Shown: positions 8,149-16,245, counted from the first letter of the stretch. The stretch is 33,495 nt of DNA from Nitrosopumilales archaeon (GCA_016838825.1 JAEHKU010000008.1:1-33495), one strand, 5' to 3'. The notes: a model not told the origin generated them from the sequence alone. Numbers and translations are program-made.

Positions 8149-8266
8149 TTTTGCAAATCCACAACATAAGAAATTTTATTTTATAAGAAGAGCATTTAAG
8201 ATCGGTAACATTGTTATCGCAATAGCTGCAATATTATTTCTGGCCAAATATTTCTTAGGTATTTAG
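8135..8266 (+). CDS. Small single-pass membrane protein in V-type ATPase operon
   Basis: A 43-residue frame starts at TTG 8135 (or TTG 8138, one codon shorter) and ends at TAG 8264-8266, two bases before the ATG of subunit H. A strong GGAGGT at 8124-8129 stands 5 bases before the first TTG. The product has a basic N-terminal half (HKKFYFIRRAFKIG) and one hydrophobic segment (NIVIAIAAILFLAKYFLGI), so a single membrane helix with the N-terminus inside is likely. Tight packing between D and H makes it a candidate accessory subunit of the V-type rotor or an assembly factor. I do not recognise a family. Confidence 0.78.
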   Translation: MLQDNFANPQHKKFYFIRRAFKIGNIVIAIAAILFLAKYFLGI

Positions 8267-8268
8267 CC

Positions 8269-8598
8269 ATGTCAGATACACAAGAAAAGTATGTCCATTC
8301 GCTCAAGAAAATCAAAGAAGCTGAGGAAAAAGTACGAGCAGAAATTGAAAATCATAGGAAAAAAATCAATGAAGAAATTAAGAAATTACAAATTGATACT
8401 GAAAAAGCAATAGCAAAATCAAAAATAGAAGGCGAAAAACTAGTAGAGTCTAGCATTGAAGAAGCTAGAAAGAGGGCTACAGCGGAAACAGAAAAGATCA
8501 TAGAAGACGCCAAGGCCAAAGCAAAAACTACATCTACAAAGGTAAATGCACAGACTGCACAAGAAATAATCGATATTTTGCTAAAAGGTGTGGAATAA
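8269..8598 (+). CDS. atpH: V/A-type ATPase subunit H/G (peripheral stalk coiled coil)
   Basis: The 109-residue product is almost entirely a charged coiled coil: KKIKEAEEKVRAEIENHRKK, repeated Glu/Lys heptads, then a short C-terminal helix TAQEIIDILLKGVE. This is the AhaH/subunit G type, which pairs with subunit E to form the peripheral stalk. The ATG is 2 bases after the small membrane-protein gene, and its stop overlaps the ATG of subunit I (TAATG). In euryarchaeal operons H likewise directly precedes I. Confidence 0.88.
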   Translation: MSDTQEKYVHSLKKIKEAEEKVRAEIENHRKKINEEIKKLQIDTEKAIAKSKIEGEKLVESSIEEARKRATAETEKIIEDAKAKAKTTSTKVNAQTAQEIIDILLKGVE

Positions 8599-10682
8599 TG
8601 GTACTAAAGCCTGTTCCAATGACACGTATAGCGGTCCTCGGTTTAAGAAAATACAGCCAAGCTGTTGTATCTATTTTACATGACCTCCAAGTTGTGCAGC
8701 TAGAAACATTGTCGAAAGATGTTGCTGCACTACTAAGAAACGAACGTGATAGTGACACGTCCAGACAAGTTTCAGATCAACTTCTTCGAATTAGAGCACT
8801 AAGGACAGTGCTTCCTGCTATTCCGTTCACAGAAAGTCGACGTTTTGAATCTACTCAAGACCTCATGAAAACTGCTAAATCAATTGATGTCGATAATGAA
8901 GTCGCATCTCTAGAAAGAGAAAAGGAGAGTCTTCTTACTGAAATACAGGAGACAGAAAATAATATCAAACTCGTCGAGGAATTTACATTTTTTCCAGAAG
9001 ACTTCAAAGTTCTTCAGTTATCGTCTGCTAATTCTTACTTTGGTCGTATTGCATCCGAAAAATTTCCGGACTTTAAAAAGGCTTTAGAAGAACACAAGAA
9101 AGATATTTTTCTTTACTTTAAAGAAGAGAAAAAAGTTACACACCTTGTTATTGTTGTTTTTTCTAGTTTCTCACCACAAACCTTTGCTAATTTAATTCAG
9201 TCACATGATGTAAAAATTGAATCTGTACCAAAACTTGATGGAAAACCAGAAGTAATAATTAAAAGCCAAAAAAATATCCTTGATAGTCTTTATCAGAAAC
9301 TGAAACAGATTGATAAACAACTTGGAGAAATTTCTAAAAAACATTTTAGAAATATAGTTTATGTTGAAGAACAGCTTGAGATTGAAAACAAAAAACATGA
9401 AGTTATTGGTAATTTGGGAGTAACGGATGATGCATTCGCTTTAGAAGGATGGATTCCAAAACCAAAGCTTGAACAGGTAAAGGCTACTTTACAAAAGTAC
9501 AGTACTGGAACTACAATTTATGAATTAGAAACAGATGAAAAGCCGCCTACTTTGTTTAAGAATCCTAAAAGGTTCAGATTGTTTGAAGCTTTCATTAGAT
9601 TCTATTCGATACCACAGGGAAGAGAATTTGATCCTACTATTATTTTCGCTATTTTCTTTCCGATCTTCTATGGACTTATGATTGGTGATGTTGGTTATTG
9701 TCTTGTAATACTTCTTGTTTCTCTTTGGGTTATCCGACGTGTAGAAGGTGGAAAGCGAAACTTTACTATCATGCCAAAGCCGTTGAGAAGTTTTGCCATG
9801 TTAATATTGAAAAAAAGGCAGATGGTAAAATTAGCAAAGGCATTGATTCCCGGTTGTATCATTGGAATTATTTTGGGATTTACCTTTGACCTATACTTTG
9901 GATTTCACCTTAACGGTTACTTGTTTGATTATCTAAGTACTCTTGGTGTTACCAATCTTCCTGTTGCAGGTGAAACCTTAAACATACCTTCACGTGCATT
10001 TCTAGATCCTATTCGTGATGCAGGCAAACTGTTGGTAATTAGCGGATACATTGGTATAGGAATGATATCATTTGGTCTCGTTCTTGGAATATTAAACTGT
10101 ATTAGAGAAGGCGAAAAAAGAGAAGCGACTGGAAAAGTTGGTTGGCTGGCATTTAGCTGGGGAGTTGTTCTTTTTGGATTGGCAATTCTAAGAGGCCAAC
10201 CTATGGATCCTATGACTAATTCGATAATGTTTGCTTATTTTGGATTGCTCATTGGGGGAGTTGTATTAATGTTCGTTGGCGAGGGTATCAGAGCGCTGAT
10301 GGAACTACCATCAATAGTTAGCCATATACTTTCGTATACTAGACTTATCGGAATATTGCTGGCATCAGTTATACTTGCACATACTACCGACTTCATTTTT
10401 CTAAAGGCTTTGAATATATCAATACCGTTCATTATTCTTGGAACTTTGATTTTGCTAATTGGACACACTTTCAATATAGTAATTGGAGTCTTTGCGCCAG
10501 GCATTCAAGGGGCACGATTAATTTATGTCGAGTTTTTCTCCAAATTCTATCGTGGTAATGGAAGAACATTCAAGCCTTTTGGAACTATACGAAAGTTTAC
10601 TACCGATCAATATAAGATAGAATCATCAAATGCTGACAAAATTACAGTAGAAGTGTTAGAAAAAAAAGTAAAATCTCCTTAA
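8598..10682 (+). CDS. atpI: V/A-type ATPase subunit I (membrane stator, a-subunit)
   Basis: Subunit I is the stator that forms the two half-channels for the coupling ion. The 694-residue product has a cytoplasmic N-terminal half (about residues 1-335) with long coiled coils, then about seven or eight membrane helices, including PTIIFAIFFPIFYGLMIGDV, GYIGIGMISFGLVLGILN and IPFIILGTLILLIGHTFNIV. The essential arginine is seen as R582 in SHILSYTRLIGILLAS. The C-terminus has the family motif GARLIYVEFFSKFYRGNGRTFKPF. It is the last gene of the operon; a 71-base gap separates it from the convergent pyrI. Confidence 0.96.
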   Translation: MVLKPVPMTRIAVLGLRKYSQAVVSILHDLQVVQLETLSKDVAALLRNERDSDTSRQVSDQLLRIRALRTVLPAIPFTESRRFESTQDLMKTAKSIDVDNEVASLEREKESLLTEIQETENNIKLVEEFTFFPEDFKVLQLSSANSYFGRIASEKFPDFKKALEEHKKDIFLYFKEEKKVTHLVIVVFSSFSPQTFANLIQSHDVKIESVPKLDGKPEVIIKSQKNILDSLYQKLKQIDKQLGEISKKHFRNIVYVEEQLEIENKKHEVIGNLGVTDDAFALEGWIPKPKLEQVKATLQKYSTGTTIYELETDEKPPTLFKNPKRFRLFEAFIRFYSIPQGREFDPTIIFAIFFPIFYGLMIGDVGYCLVILLVSLWVIRRVEGGKRNFTIMPKPLRSFAMLILKKRQMVKLAKALIPGCIIGIILGFTFDLYFGFHLNGYLFDYLSTLGVTNLPVAGETLNIPSRAFLDPIRDAGKLLVISGYIGIGMISFGLVLGILNCIREGEKREATGKVGWLAFSWGVVLFGLAILRGQPMDPMTNSIMFAYFGLLIGGVVLMFVGEGIRALMELPSIVSHILSYTRLIGILLASVILAHTTDFIFLKALNISIPFIILGTLILLIGHTFNIVIGVFAPGIQGARLIYVEFFSKFYRGNGRTFKPFGTIRKFTTDQYKIESSNADKITVEVLEKKVKSP

Positions 10683-10753
10683 CTAAAACCGAAATAATTA
10701 TCAGAACTAAAAATAAATTGTAAATTAATCCACTTTTACAGCTTCATCCTATC

Positions 10754-11215
10754 TCAGTAATACTTTAACTCACTAACATTTAGAATTCTTGTACAGTATT
10801 TACATCGAAGAACCAGCCCTGTTTTGTCCACGACATCCATTATCGATTCAATATCTTCATTACTATTTGATATACAATCAGGATTTGAACATCTAAAAAT
10901 TCGCTCAACTTTGTTTGGAAGAGAAACTAGCCTTTTTTCTACAAGCTTAAAATCCTTAATTATATTCACAGTAGCCTTTGGCGAGATAAGAGCCAGCTTA
11001 TTTGTGTCATCATCTTTTAGGTACTTGTTTTCCACCTTTATGATATCCTTTTTTGATATTTTTGCACTCGGGACATTAAGTGCCAAAGTTATTACGTTAC
11101 CGTCACTTCCGTTTATGCCAAGTGCATTGAGGACTTGAATACCTTTACCAGCCTTGAGGTGGTCGATAACTGTCCCATCTCTAATCCTTCTTACTATAAG
11201 ATCATGCTCTGACAT
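10754..11215 (-). CDS. pyrI: Aspartate carbamoyltransferase regulatory chain
   Basis: PyrI is the regulatory subunit that transmits CTP/ATP control to aspartate carbamoyltransferase in pyrimidine synthesis. With the start at 11215 the product has 153 residues, beginning MSEHDLIVRRIRDGTVIDHL, the normal PyrI start; the frame extends upstream, but that extension runs into pyrB. The nucleotide-binding domain holds GKGIQVLNALGI, and the zinc domain has the four cysteines C109, C114, C138 and C141 that contact the catalytic chain. It is transcribed divergently from pyrB, unlike the usual pyrBI order. Confidence 0.96.
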   Translation of the reverse strand: MSEHDLIVRRIRDGTVIDHLKAGKGIQVLNALGINGSDGNVITLALNVPSAKISKKDIIKVENKYLKDDDTNKLALISPKATVNIIKDFKLVEKRLVSLPNKVERIFRCSNPDCISNSNEDIESIMDVVDKTGLVLRCKYCTRILNVSELKYY

Positions 11216-11256
11216 TGGAATAATTTGTATTACAGTACTATATATCATTGAATGGA
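11216..11256. promoter_or_regulatory. Divergent pyrI/pyrB promoter region
   Basis: Only 41 bases separate the start codons. On the minus strand GATATATAG (11238-11246) is centred about 27 bases before the pyrI start, a good leaderless TATA spacing. For pyrB the best plus-strand element is the weaker AATAATTTG near 11221, about 30 bases before the ATG at 11257. The two promoters must overlap, so the genes could be co-regulated or mutually interfering. Confidence 0.5.
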
Positions 11257-12186
11257 ATGAATGACTTTTTTCAAACCGATATAATCTCAATTCGCGATTT
11301 TAATAAAGAAAAACTCGAAACGGTCTTTTCCGCCACGGATAAGATAATTCAGATGAATCCCAATGAACGACGAGAACTTGCTCGTGGAAAGACTCTAGGT
11401 TATCTTTTTTTTGAACCAAGTACAAGAACACGATTAAGCTTTCAGGCTGCTATGGCTTCGCTTGGTGGCACATCTTTAGGAATAGCTGATGCGTCATCTT
11501 CATCCACAAAAAAAGGTGAGAGTCTTGCTGATACTGTCCATATAATGTCACTTTATTCAGATGTTCTTGTTTTAAGACACCCGCTTGATGGTTCTAGTAG
11601 ATTTGCTGCAGAGATATCATCAAAGCCTTTGATCAATGGAGGGAGTGGAACTGAAGAACATCCTACACAGGCAATACAGGATCTGTTTACGATTATTAGA
11701 GAAAAGAAAAAGATTGATGGTTTGAAAATTGGGGTAGCTGGTGATTTAAAATATGGAAGAACAGTATACTCACTTTTGTATGCATTAAGCAATTACAATG
11801 TTGATGTCCATCTTATTTCCCCTGAATCCTTGAAAATCAGATCCGATTCTACATATGATATTAAGAAACGTCTAAAATACAAAGAGTCTTCTTCACTTGA
11901 AGAACACATAGACGAGTTTGATGTTTTATACGTAACCAGAATACAAAAAGAAAGATTTCCAGACGAGGAAGAATATCTAAAAGTAAAAGGAAGTTACACA
12001 ATAGGTTTAGATCTTGTAAAAAAGATGAAAGATGATGCTATCATATTACATCCATTACCTCGTGTTGACGAAATTTCTACCGATGTAGATGAAACTAAAC
12101 AGGCAAAATACTTCAAACAAGCACAATATGGTAAGGATACCCGCGCAGCACTTTTAGCACTAATTTTAAACGAGAATTCATTTTAG
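11257..12186 (+). CDS. pyrB: Aspartate carbamoyltransferase catalytic chain
   Basis: PyrB condenses carbamoyl phosphate with aspartate to N-carbamoyl-aspartate, the committed step of pyrimidine synthesis. The 309-residue product has the carbamoyl-phosphate loop FEPSTRTRLSF (about residues 52-62), the flexible SSSTKKGESLADT segment, HPTQAIQDL, the aspartate-domain residues YVTRIQKERF and the HPLPRVDEI loop. I prefer the ATG at 11257; an in-frame TTG at 11248 would add three residues. Its partner pyrI lies divergently upstream. A CBS-domain gene follows after 58 bases. Confidence 0.97.
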   Translation: MNDFFQTDIISIRDFNKEKLETVFSATDKIIQMNPNERRELARGKTLGYLFFEPSTRTRLSFQAAMASLGGTSLGIADASSSSTKKGESLADTVHIMSLYSDVLVLRHPLDGSSRFAAEISSKPLINGGSGTEEHPTQAIQDLFTIIREKKKIDGLKIGVAGDLKYGRTVYSLLYALSNYNVDVHLISPESLKIRSDSTYDIKKRLKYKESSSLEEHIDEFDVLYVTRIQKERFPDEEEYLKVKGSYTIGLDLVKKMKDDAIILHPLPRVDEISTDVDETKQAKYFKQAQYGKDTRAALLALILNENSF

Positions 12187-12244
12187 CTTGTTTTCAAATA
12201 AAGAAATAATTATCCAAAAACCAATTTCTAGGATCTGATACAAA

Positions 12245-13156
12245 ATGGATAAACAATCTACTACACTACCTAGAATAAAGGCACTTTTGAATATTCCAGT
12301 TGAAAAAATGATCGATCCAAGTGTGCTAATAATGAGCATTGACAAAACAGTTGAAGAAGCAGTTGAGAATATGCAGGAAAAAAATGCCAAGGCGATTCTA
12401 GTCTCTGATAAGGGAGAACCAAAAGGGATAGTTACTAAAACTGACATAATCTTCAAAGTTGTGGACAAAGGCAAGCCTTTGAACAGTACTACATTAGGGA
12501 TGATAATGTCAAGTCCTATCCGTAGTTTGTTACCACATTCTACGTTTAAGGATGTACTAGATCATATGGAAAAATTTTCAGTTCGACAGATAGTTGTACA
12601 AGAAGGCTCATCGATCATAGGAGTGGTCACAAGAGATACCATATATGAGAAATTACAAGCAGTTACATTACCAACAAAAGAATCCTTAATGGGAGCCATA
12701 CTAACTGGCACTAAAGTTGACAAACCTGTGGAACAGACGAAAGATGATGGACTCTTTTCAATTCCACTTGGAAAAGTAATGGACCCCAACATTTTGGTAA
12801 TAGAACATAACAAGACAGTATCTGATGCTATTGATTTATTGAAACAAAAAAAATCCAAACTAATACTAGTTTCTAATATAGGAGAATCGATCGGTATTGT
12901 TTCTAAAAGTGACATGTTATTCAAAGTGGCTGCAAGAAAGTTATCTCCTAAAAAAATAACTTTACGACACATAATGTCAAGCCCTGTCCATTCGTTATCC
13001 ATCACGTCCTCTGTAAGGGATGCTCTAGAGTACATGGACAAGTATAAAGTGAGACAAATAGCTGTTTTCTCTGCTCAGCTAAAAAACAGGGTTCTTGGAA
13101 TGATAACTCGCGATTATATTTATGAAAACTTGAAAGCTCATCATCTTTTGGAATAG
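12245..13156 (+). CDS. Protein with four CBS domains
   Basis: The 303-residue soluble protein consists of four CBS domains, about residues 21-73, 85-136, 177-229 and 241-295, forming two Bateman pairs. The halves are an internal duplication: both contain a K-V/M-x-D-P start, an ILVS..GE..GIV.K.D core and a second domain beginning IMSSP and containing VRQI. CBS pairs bind adenine nucleotides (AMP, ATP, SAM) and usually act as energy or metabolite sensors. No catalytic or DNA-binding domain is attached, so the target is unknown. It follows pyrB on the same strand but with a 58-base gap; co-regulation is possible, not shown. Confidence 0.9.
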   Translation: MDKQSTTLPRIKALLNIPVEKMIDPSVLIMSIDKTVEEAVENMQEKNAKAILVSDKGEPKGIVTKTDIIFKVVDKGKPLNSTTLGMIMSSPIRSLLPHSTFKDVLDHMEKFSVRQIVVQEGSSIIGVVTRDTIYEKLQAVTLPTKESLMGAILTGTKVDKPVEQTKDDGLFSIPLGKVMDPNILVIEHNKTVSDAIDLLKQKKSKLILVSNIGESIGIVSKSDMLFKVAARKLSPKKITLRHIMSSPVHSLSITSSVRDALEYMDKYKVRQIAVFSAQLKNRVLGMITRDYIYENLKAHHLLE

Positions 13157-13213
13157 ATTTTTTGAAAAGGCTAAGAGTAGAATAGCTTTTTTCCTATGAT
13201 AAGCCCATCTTCG

Positions 13214-13597
13214 TCACAACGTAACGAGCTTTATAGTATCCATTTTTTTGTTGATTTGAAAGTCTCTTGTTATTGAGCTTACTTGCTCTGCATTGCCTTT
13301 CAGTAAAAAAAGCTCCATACATTTTTCTCCTTCTATCTTACTGTGAAGATGGGTCGTAATGAGATCCTCGAAATTTTGTTTAATTCCAGTAACAACAGCA
13401 TCAAATTCATCATTATGAACTACAAGCAAAATTGCATTGAGGTTACCGGTAAGTTGATTTTTCTGTTTTTCATCAGAAACAAAACTTCGGATTCCTGCTC
13501 TAATAGCTTCAGACCTTCCGGAAAAACCCATTGAACTTTGAAGTTTATCAAGTTCAGCTAAAATCTCGTCATTTAATGAGATAGAGATGATTGGCAT
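13214..13597 (-). CDS. NikR-like metal-responsive ribbon-helix-helix repressor
   Basis: The 127-residue protein has an N-terminal ribbon-helix-helix DNA-binding domain (residues 2-42, ISISLNDEILAELDKLQ then GRSEAIRAGIRSFV) and a C-terminal ACT-like metal-binding domain as in NikR. Putative ligands are H61, H83, H85 and C93 (THLHSKIEGEKC). By eye alignment the NikR nickel ligand corresponding to E. coli H76 falls on Gln74, and the spacing from HxH to Cys is two residues longer, so the metal may not be nickel. It is divergent from a ZnuABC-type transporter, and a perfect dyad lies between the two. I infer that it represses the transporter, and possibly itself, in response to zinc or a similar metal. 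Confidence 0.88.
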   Translation of the reverse strand: MPIISISLNDEILAELDKLQSSMGFSGRSEAIRAGIRSFVSDEKQKNQLTGNLNAILLVVHNDEFDAVVTGIKQNFEDLITTHLHSKIEGEKCMELFLLKGNAEQVSSITRDFQINKKMDTIKLVTL

Positions 13598-13618
13598 ACG
13601 AGGAATATTATTAATTAT

Positions 13619-13626
13619 CTTATAAG
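13619..13626 (-). promoter_or_regulatory. TATA box of the NikR-like gene
   Basis: The minus strand reads CTTATAAG, centred about 26 bases before the start codon at 13597, the distance expected of a leaderless archaeal promoter. The left arm of the dyad at 13639-13648 lies just upstream of it, so one operator could control both directions. Confidence 0.55.
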
Positions 13627-13638
13627 TTTAGCCATAAT

Positions 13639-13671
13639 TGTTATTAATTTATCACAGATTTATTAATAACA
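13639..13671. promoter_or_regulatory. Perfect 10-base dyad, candidate NikR-like operator
   Basis: TGTTATTAAT (13639-13648) and its exact reverse complement ATTAATAACA (13662-13671) are separated by 13 bases. NikR-type tetramers bind two separated half-sites of this general layout. The right arm overlaps the TATA-like TTTATTAAT (13659-13667), centred 26 bases before the substrate-binding protein gene at 13689, so binding would block transcription factor access. The AT-rich composition raises the chance of coincidental symmetry, but ten matched bases and the position argue for function. Confidence 0.65.
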
Positions 13672-13688
13672 CATTCATTTGGTGTGTG

Positions 13689-14618
13689 ATGCACAAAGAT
13701 CGTGAAATTGCAATCATAGCAATAGCTATAACCATTCCACTTATTTCAATTGGCATCTGGACTTCGGATCAAAGGGATGCAGTAGCAGATTTAGAAGAGA
13801 AAGAAAAAATTCTTGTGGCCGCTTCTTTTTATCCACTTTACGAATTTACTAAAGAAATCGGAAAAGAACGAGTAGAAGTTATTTCACTGGTACCATTCGG
13901 AATTGAGTCACATGATTGGGAACCTTCTGTCCGCAGTCTTCAAAAAATGCAACAAGTTGATCTTATCGTAATTAATGGTGTAGGTTTTGAAACGTGGCTG
14001 AATGATCTTATTTCATCTAGTTCAAATGTTACAATAATAGATACCAGTGAAAATATACTAAAAACCTACTTTCTTGAAGGAGATGACTCTGGTCGTTACA
14101 CCAAGTACAAAGATCCACATATGTGGTTGAATCCAGTTTTTGCAAAAATTCAAGTTCAAACTATTGCTAGTGCTCTAATAGAAATAGATCCACAAAATAT
14201 GGAATATTATAAAAAAAATGCAAATGCATATACAGATAAGTTATCTGAGCTCGATACAAAAATCCGAGAAGAAATTTCTGTATGTGATAGAAAGGATTTT
14301 CTTGCCTACCATAATTCATTTTCGTATTTTGCAGATGAATATGGTTTAATTCAGCATAGCATAATTAGTGGCAACGATCCACATGAAGAAGCAACACCAA
14401 AAACAATTGAAAAAATAATTCAGCATTCTAAAAGCTTAGGAATTGATATCATCTTTTCTGAAGAAGCAATTGATTCAAGATTATCTGAAGTTATAGCAAC
14501 TGAAATTGGTGCAAATGTCTTAGTCCTGGATCCAATTGAAATTGGTGGAGAAAATACGAGCTATTTTGAGAAAATGGAAAAGAACCTTGCAAATCTAAAG
14601 GAGGCTTTATGTTCATGA
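13689..14618 (+). CDS. znuA: Zinc/manganese ABC transporter substrate-binding lipoprotein-like protein
   Basis: This is a cluster A-I (TroA/ZnuA family) metal-binding protein of 309 residues. A single N-terminal hydrophobic segment (residues 7-24) acts as signal or membrane anchor; no lipobox cysteine is visible. Metal ligands expected for the family are present: H75 in ESHDWEPS, H144 in DPHMWLNP, H208 in AYHNSFSY and an acidic residue at E268/E269. There is no long His-rich loop of the kind seen in many zinc-specific ZnuA proteins, so zinc and manganese cannot be told apart. I chose the ATG at 13689 because it gives the signal sequence and lies 26 bases after a TATA box. The stop overlaps the next ATG. 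Confidence 0.92.
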   Translation: MHKDREIAIIAIAITIPLISIGIWTSDQRDAVADLEEKEKILVAASFYPLYEFTKEIGKERVEVISLVPFGIESHDWEPSVRSLQKMQQVDLIVINGVGFETWLNDLISSSSNVTIIDTSENILKTYFLEGDDSGRYTKYKDPHMWLNPVFAKIQVQTIASALIEIDPQNMEYYKKNANAYTDKLSELDTKIREEISVCDRKDFLAYHNSFSYFADEYGLIQHSIISGNDPHEEATPKTIEKIIQHSKSLGIDIIFSEEAIDSRLSEVIATEIGANVLVLDPIEIGGENTSYFEKMEKNLANLKEALCS

Positions 14619-15337
14619 AATTGGTAGACATCAAAAATTTAACGGTTGATTTCGACAGAATACTGGCGTTACAAGACGTGAATTTTTCAGTAAGTAAAGG
14701 TGACTTTTTAGGTATAATTGGACCCAACGGTGCAGGAAAAACGACGCTTTTTAGCTGTATGCTTGGATTAAAACAAAATTTCAAGGGTGAAATTAAATTC
14801 TTTGATAAAAACATTCGAAAATCAAAACAATACCTTACCAAAGTGGGGTATGTACCACAGAAGCCAGTCTTCGAAAAAAATTTTCCTGCCACTGTAAAAG
14901 AAGTAGTAAAAATGGGCTTAAGAAAACATTCTGATAAAGATGATAAGGTAGACCGTACACTTCAACAAGTTTGGATTCATGAGCTTGGTCTTAGAAGGAT
15001 TGGCGAGCTGTCGGGTGGTCAACTGCAACGAGTATTTATTGCAAAAGCACTTGTGAATGATCCGCAGATACTTATTCTTGATGAACCTGTAACTGGGATC
15101 GATTCACAAAGTAAAGAATTGTTTTACGAAATTTTGCGTGGCCTAAACAAAAATGAAAATTTAACAATAATTTGGTCTTCCCATGACTTGGAAGCTGTGG
15201 CAAAACTTGCCAACAAAGTGGCGTGTCTAAATAGAACATTGTTCTTCCATGGAATATCTAACGAGTTTTTCAGCAATGAGGCCTTGCTAAAACAATATTC
15301 TGAATCTTCAATGCAAATGCATATGCATCAACACTGA
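14615..15337 (+). CDS. znuC: Zinc/manganese ABC transporter ATP-binding protein
   Basis: This 240-residue ABC ATPase energises the metal importer. It has Walker A GPNGAGKTT, the Q-loop region VGYVPQKP, the signature LSGGQLQR, Walker B ILILDEPVTGID and the switch histidine in WSSHDLEAV. The ATG at 14615 overlaps the upstream stop (ATGA) and stands 10 bases after GGAGG; the ATG at 14609 would add two residues and is also possible. The C-terminus ends in a His/Met-rich SSMQMHMHQH, which could bind metal. The permease gene begins 6 bases downstream. Confidence 0.95.
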   Translation: MKLVDIKNLTVDFDRILALQDVNFSVSKGDFLGIIGPNGAGKTTLFSCMLGLKQNFKGEIKFFDKNIRKSKQYLTKVGYVPQKPVFEKNFPATVKEVVKMGLRKHSDKDDKVDRTLQQVWIHELGLRRIGELSGGQLQRVFIAKALVNDPQILILDEPVTGIDSQSKELFYEILRGLNKNENLTIIWSSHDLEAVAKLANKVACLNRTLFFHGISNEFFSNEALLKQYSESSMQMHMHQH

Positions 15338-15343
15338 GATCAA

Positions 15344-16192
15344 ATGTCCCTCGAGATCCTTACTTACGGTTTTATGCAAAGAGCTATTGTATCAGGAATT
15401 GCAATTGCATTAATTTGCTCAACAGTAGGATTGTTTCTAGTACTTAGACGACAGTCTCTCTTTGGTGATGCTTTAGCTCATTCTGCATTTGGTGGTATTG
15501 CTGCAGGATTATTTCTTGGATTTTATCCAACGTGGATAGCATATGCAGTTGCAATAGGAAGTGCATTAGGACTATCGAAAATTAGACAAAGGTTTCAGAT
15601 ATCAGGTGATGCAACAGTAGGAATTTTACTTTCTTCTGGAATAGCAATAGGAGTTGTTCTGATTAGCTTATCAGGTGGATTTACAGTTGATATATTCAGT
15701 CTTCTCTTTGGCAGTATTTTGTTAGTTAGCGTGGAAGATACTATTTTTATTTTAGGTTTGGCTGGTGCGATCCTCATTGTGATTTTATTGTTATACAGGG
15801 AACTATCATACACAACCTTTAACGAAGAACAAGCAAAAGTTAGTGGCATTCCGGTCGAAAAAATAAACTATCTGCTAGTAATTATTGCTGGGATAACAGT
15901 AGTTACTTCAATTCAACTTGTTGGAATTTTGCTGATATCCGCTCTCTTTGTAATACCGAATGTTACAGCAATAATGTTAGGACGTAGCTTTAAACAAACT
16001 GCGATACTTTCAATATCTTTTGCAATTTTTTCAGTAGTTACAGGAATACTAGCTTCTTATGTATTTGACATTACACCATCAGGAATGATAGTACTGATTT
16101 CTATGGCAATTTTTGTTACTGCCCTTGGTGTTAAATCAACGGGATTGCAAAGTTATCATAGAATTAGACGCACTAAAAAAATTAAATCTTAA
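15344..16192 (+). CDS. znuB: Zinc/manganese ABC transporter permease
   Basis: This is the ABC-3 family membrane component of 282 residues with about eight transmembrane helices. Family motifs visible are GLFLVLRRQSLFGDALAHSAFGG, where the ABC-3 family has its conserved D-x-x-x-H, and LVGILLISALFVIPN. It is the third gene of the znuA-znuC-znuB unit and completes the importer. A hairpin-forming inverted repeat follows the stop directly. Basic residues at the C-terminus (HRIRRTKKIKS) are consistent with a cytoplasmic tail. Confidence 0.95.
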   Translation: MSLEILTYGFMQRAIVSGIAIALICSTVGLFLVLRRQSLFGDALAHSAFGGIAAGLFLGFYPTWIAYAVAIGSALGLSKIRQRFQISGDATVGILLSSGIAIGVVLISLSGGFTVDIFSLLFGSILLVSVEDTIFILGLAGAILIVILLLYRELSYTTFNEEQAKVSGIPVEKINYLLVIIAGITVVTSIQLVGILLISALFVIPNVTAIMLGRSFKQTAILSISFAIFSVVTGILASYVFDITPSGMIVLISMAIFVTALGVKSTGLQSYHRIRRTKKIKS

Positions 16193-16216
16193 TTTACATT
16201 TCGTATCTAATGTAAA
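16193..16216. terminator. Perfect 8-base hairpin between convergent genes
   Basis: TTTACATT, an 8-base loop, and AATGTAAA form a perfect but AT-rich stem directly after the znuB stop. On the plus strand it is not followed by a T-run; on the minus strand a T-rich stretch follows. It could help end either convergent transcript. Function is inferred from symmetry and position only. Confidence 0.4.
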
Positions 16217-16236
16217 TAAAAAGAGAAAAAGGGGGA
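16216..16236 (-). terminator. T-run terminator of the cupredoxin gene
   Basis: Reading the minus strand just past the stop of the copper protein gene, the sequence is CCCCCTTTTTCTCTTTTTA. Archaeal RNA polymerase terminates at such oligo-T tracts without needing a hairpin. Two T5 blocks lie at 16226-16230 and 16218-16222. Confidence 0.55.
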
Positions 16237-16245
16237 GGAAATATT

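Noticed and set aside
1-10682. Mobile element carrying the second ATPase operon
   Set aside because: Transfer is plausible, but I find no integrase, transposase, attachment-site repeats or tRNA target at the operon borders.
12245-13156. IMP dehydrogenase fragment
   Set aside because: CBS domains are present, but there is no catalytic barrel, and the gene is complete with four CBS domains.
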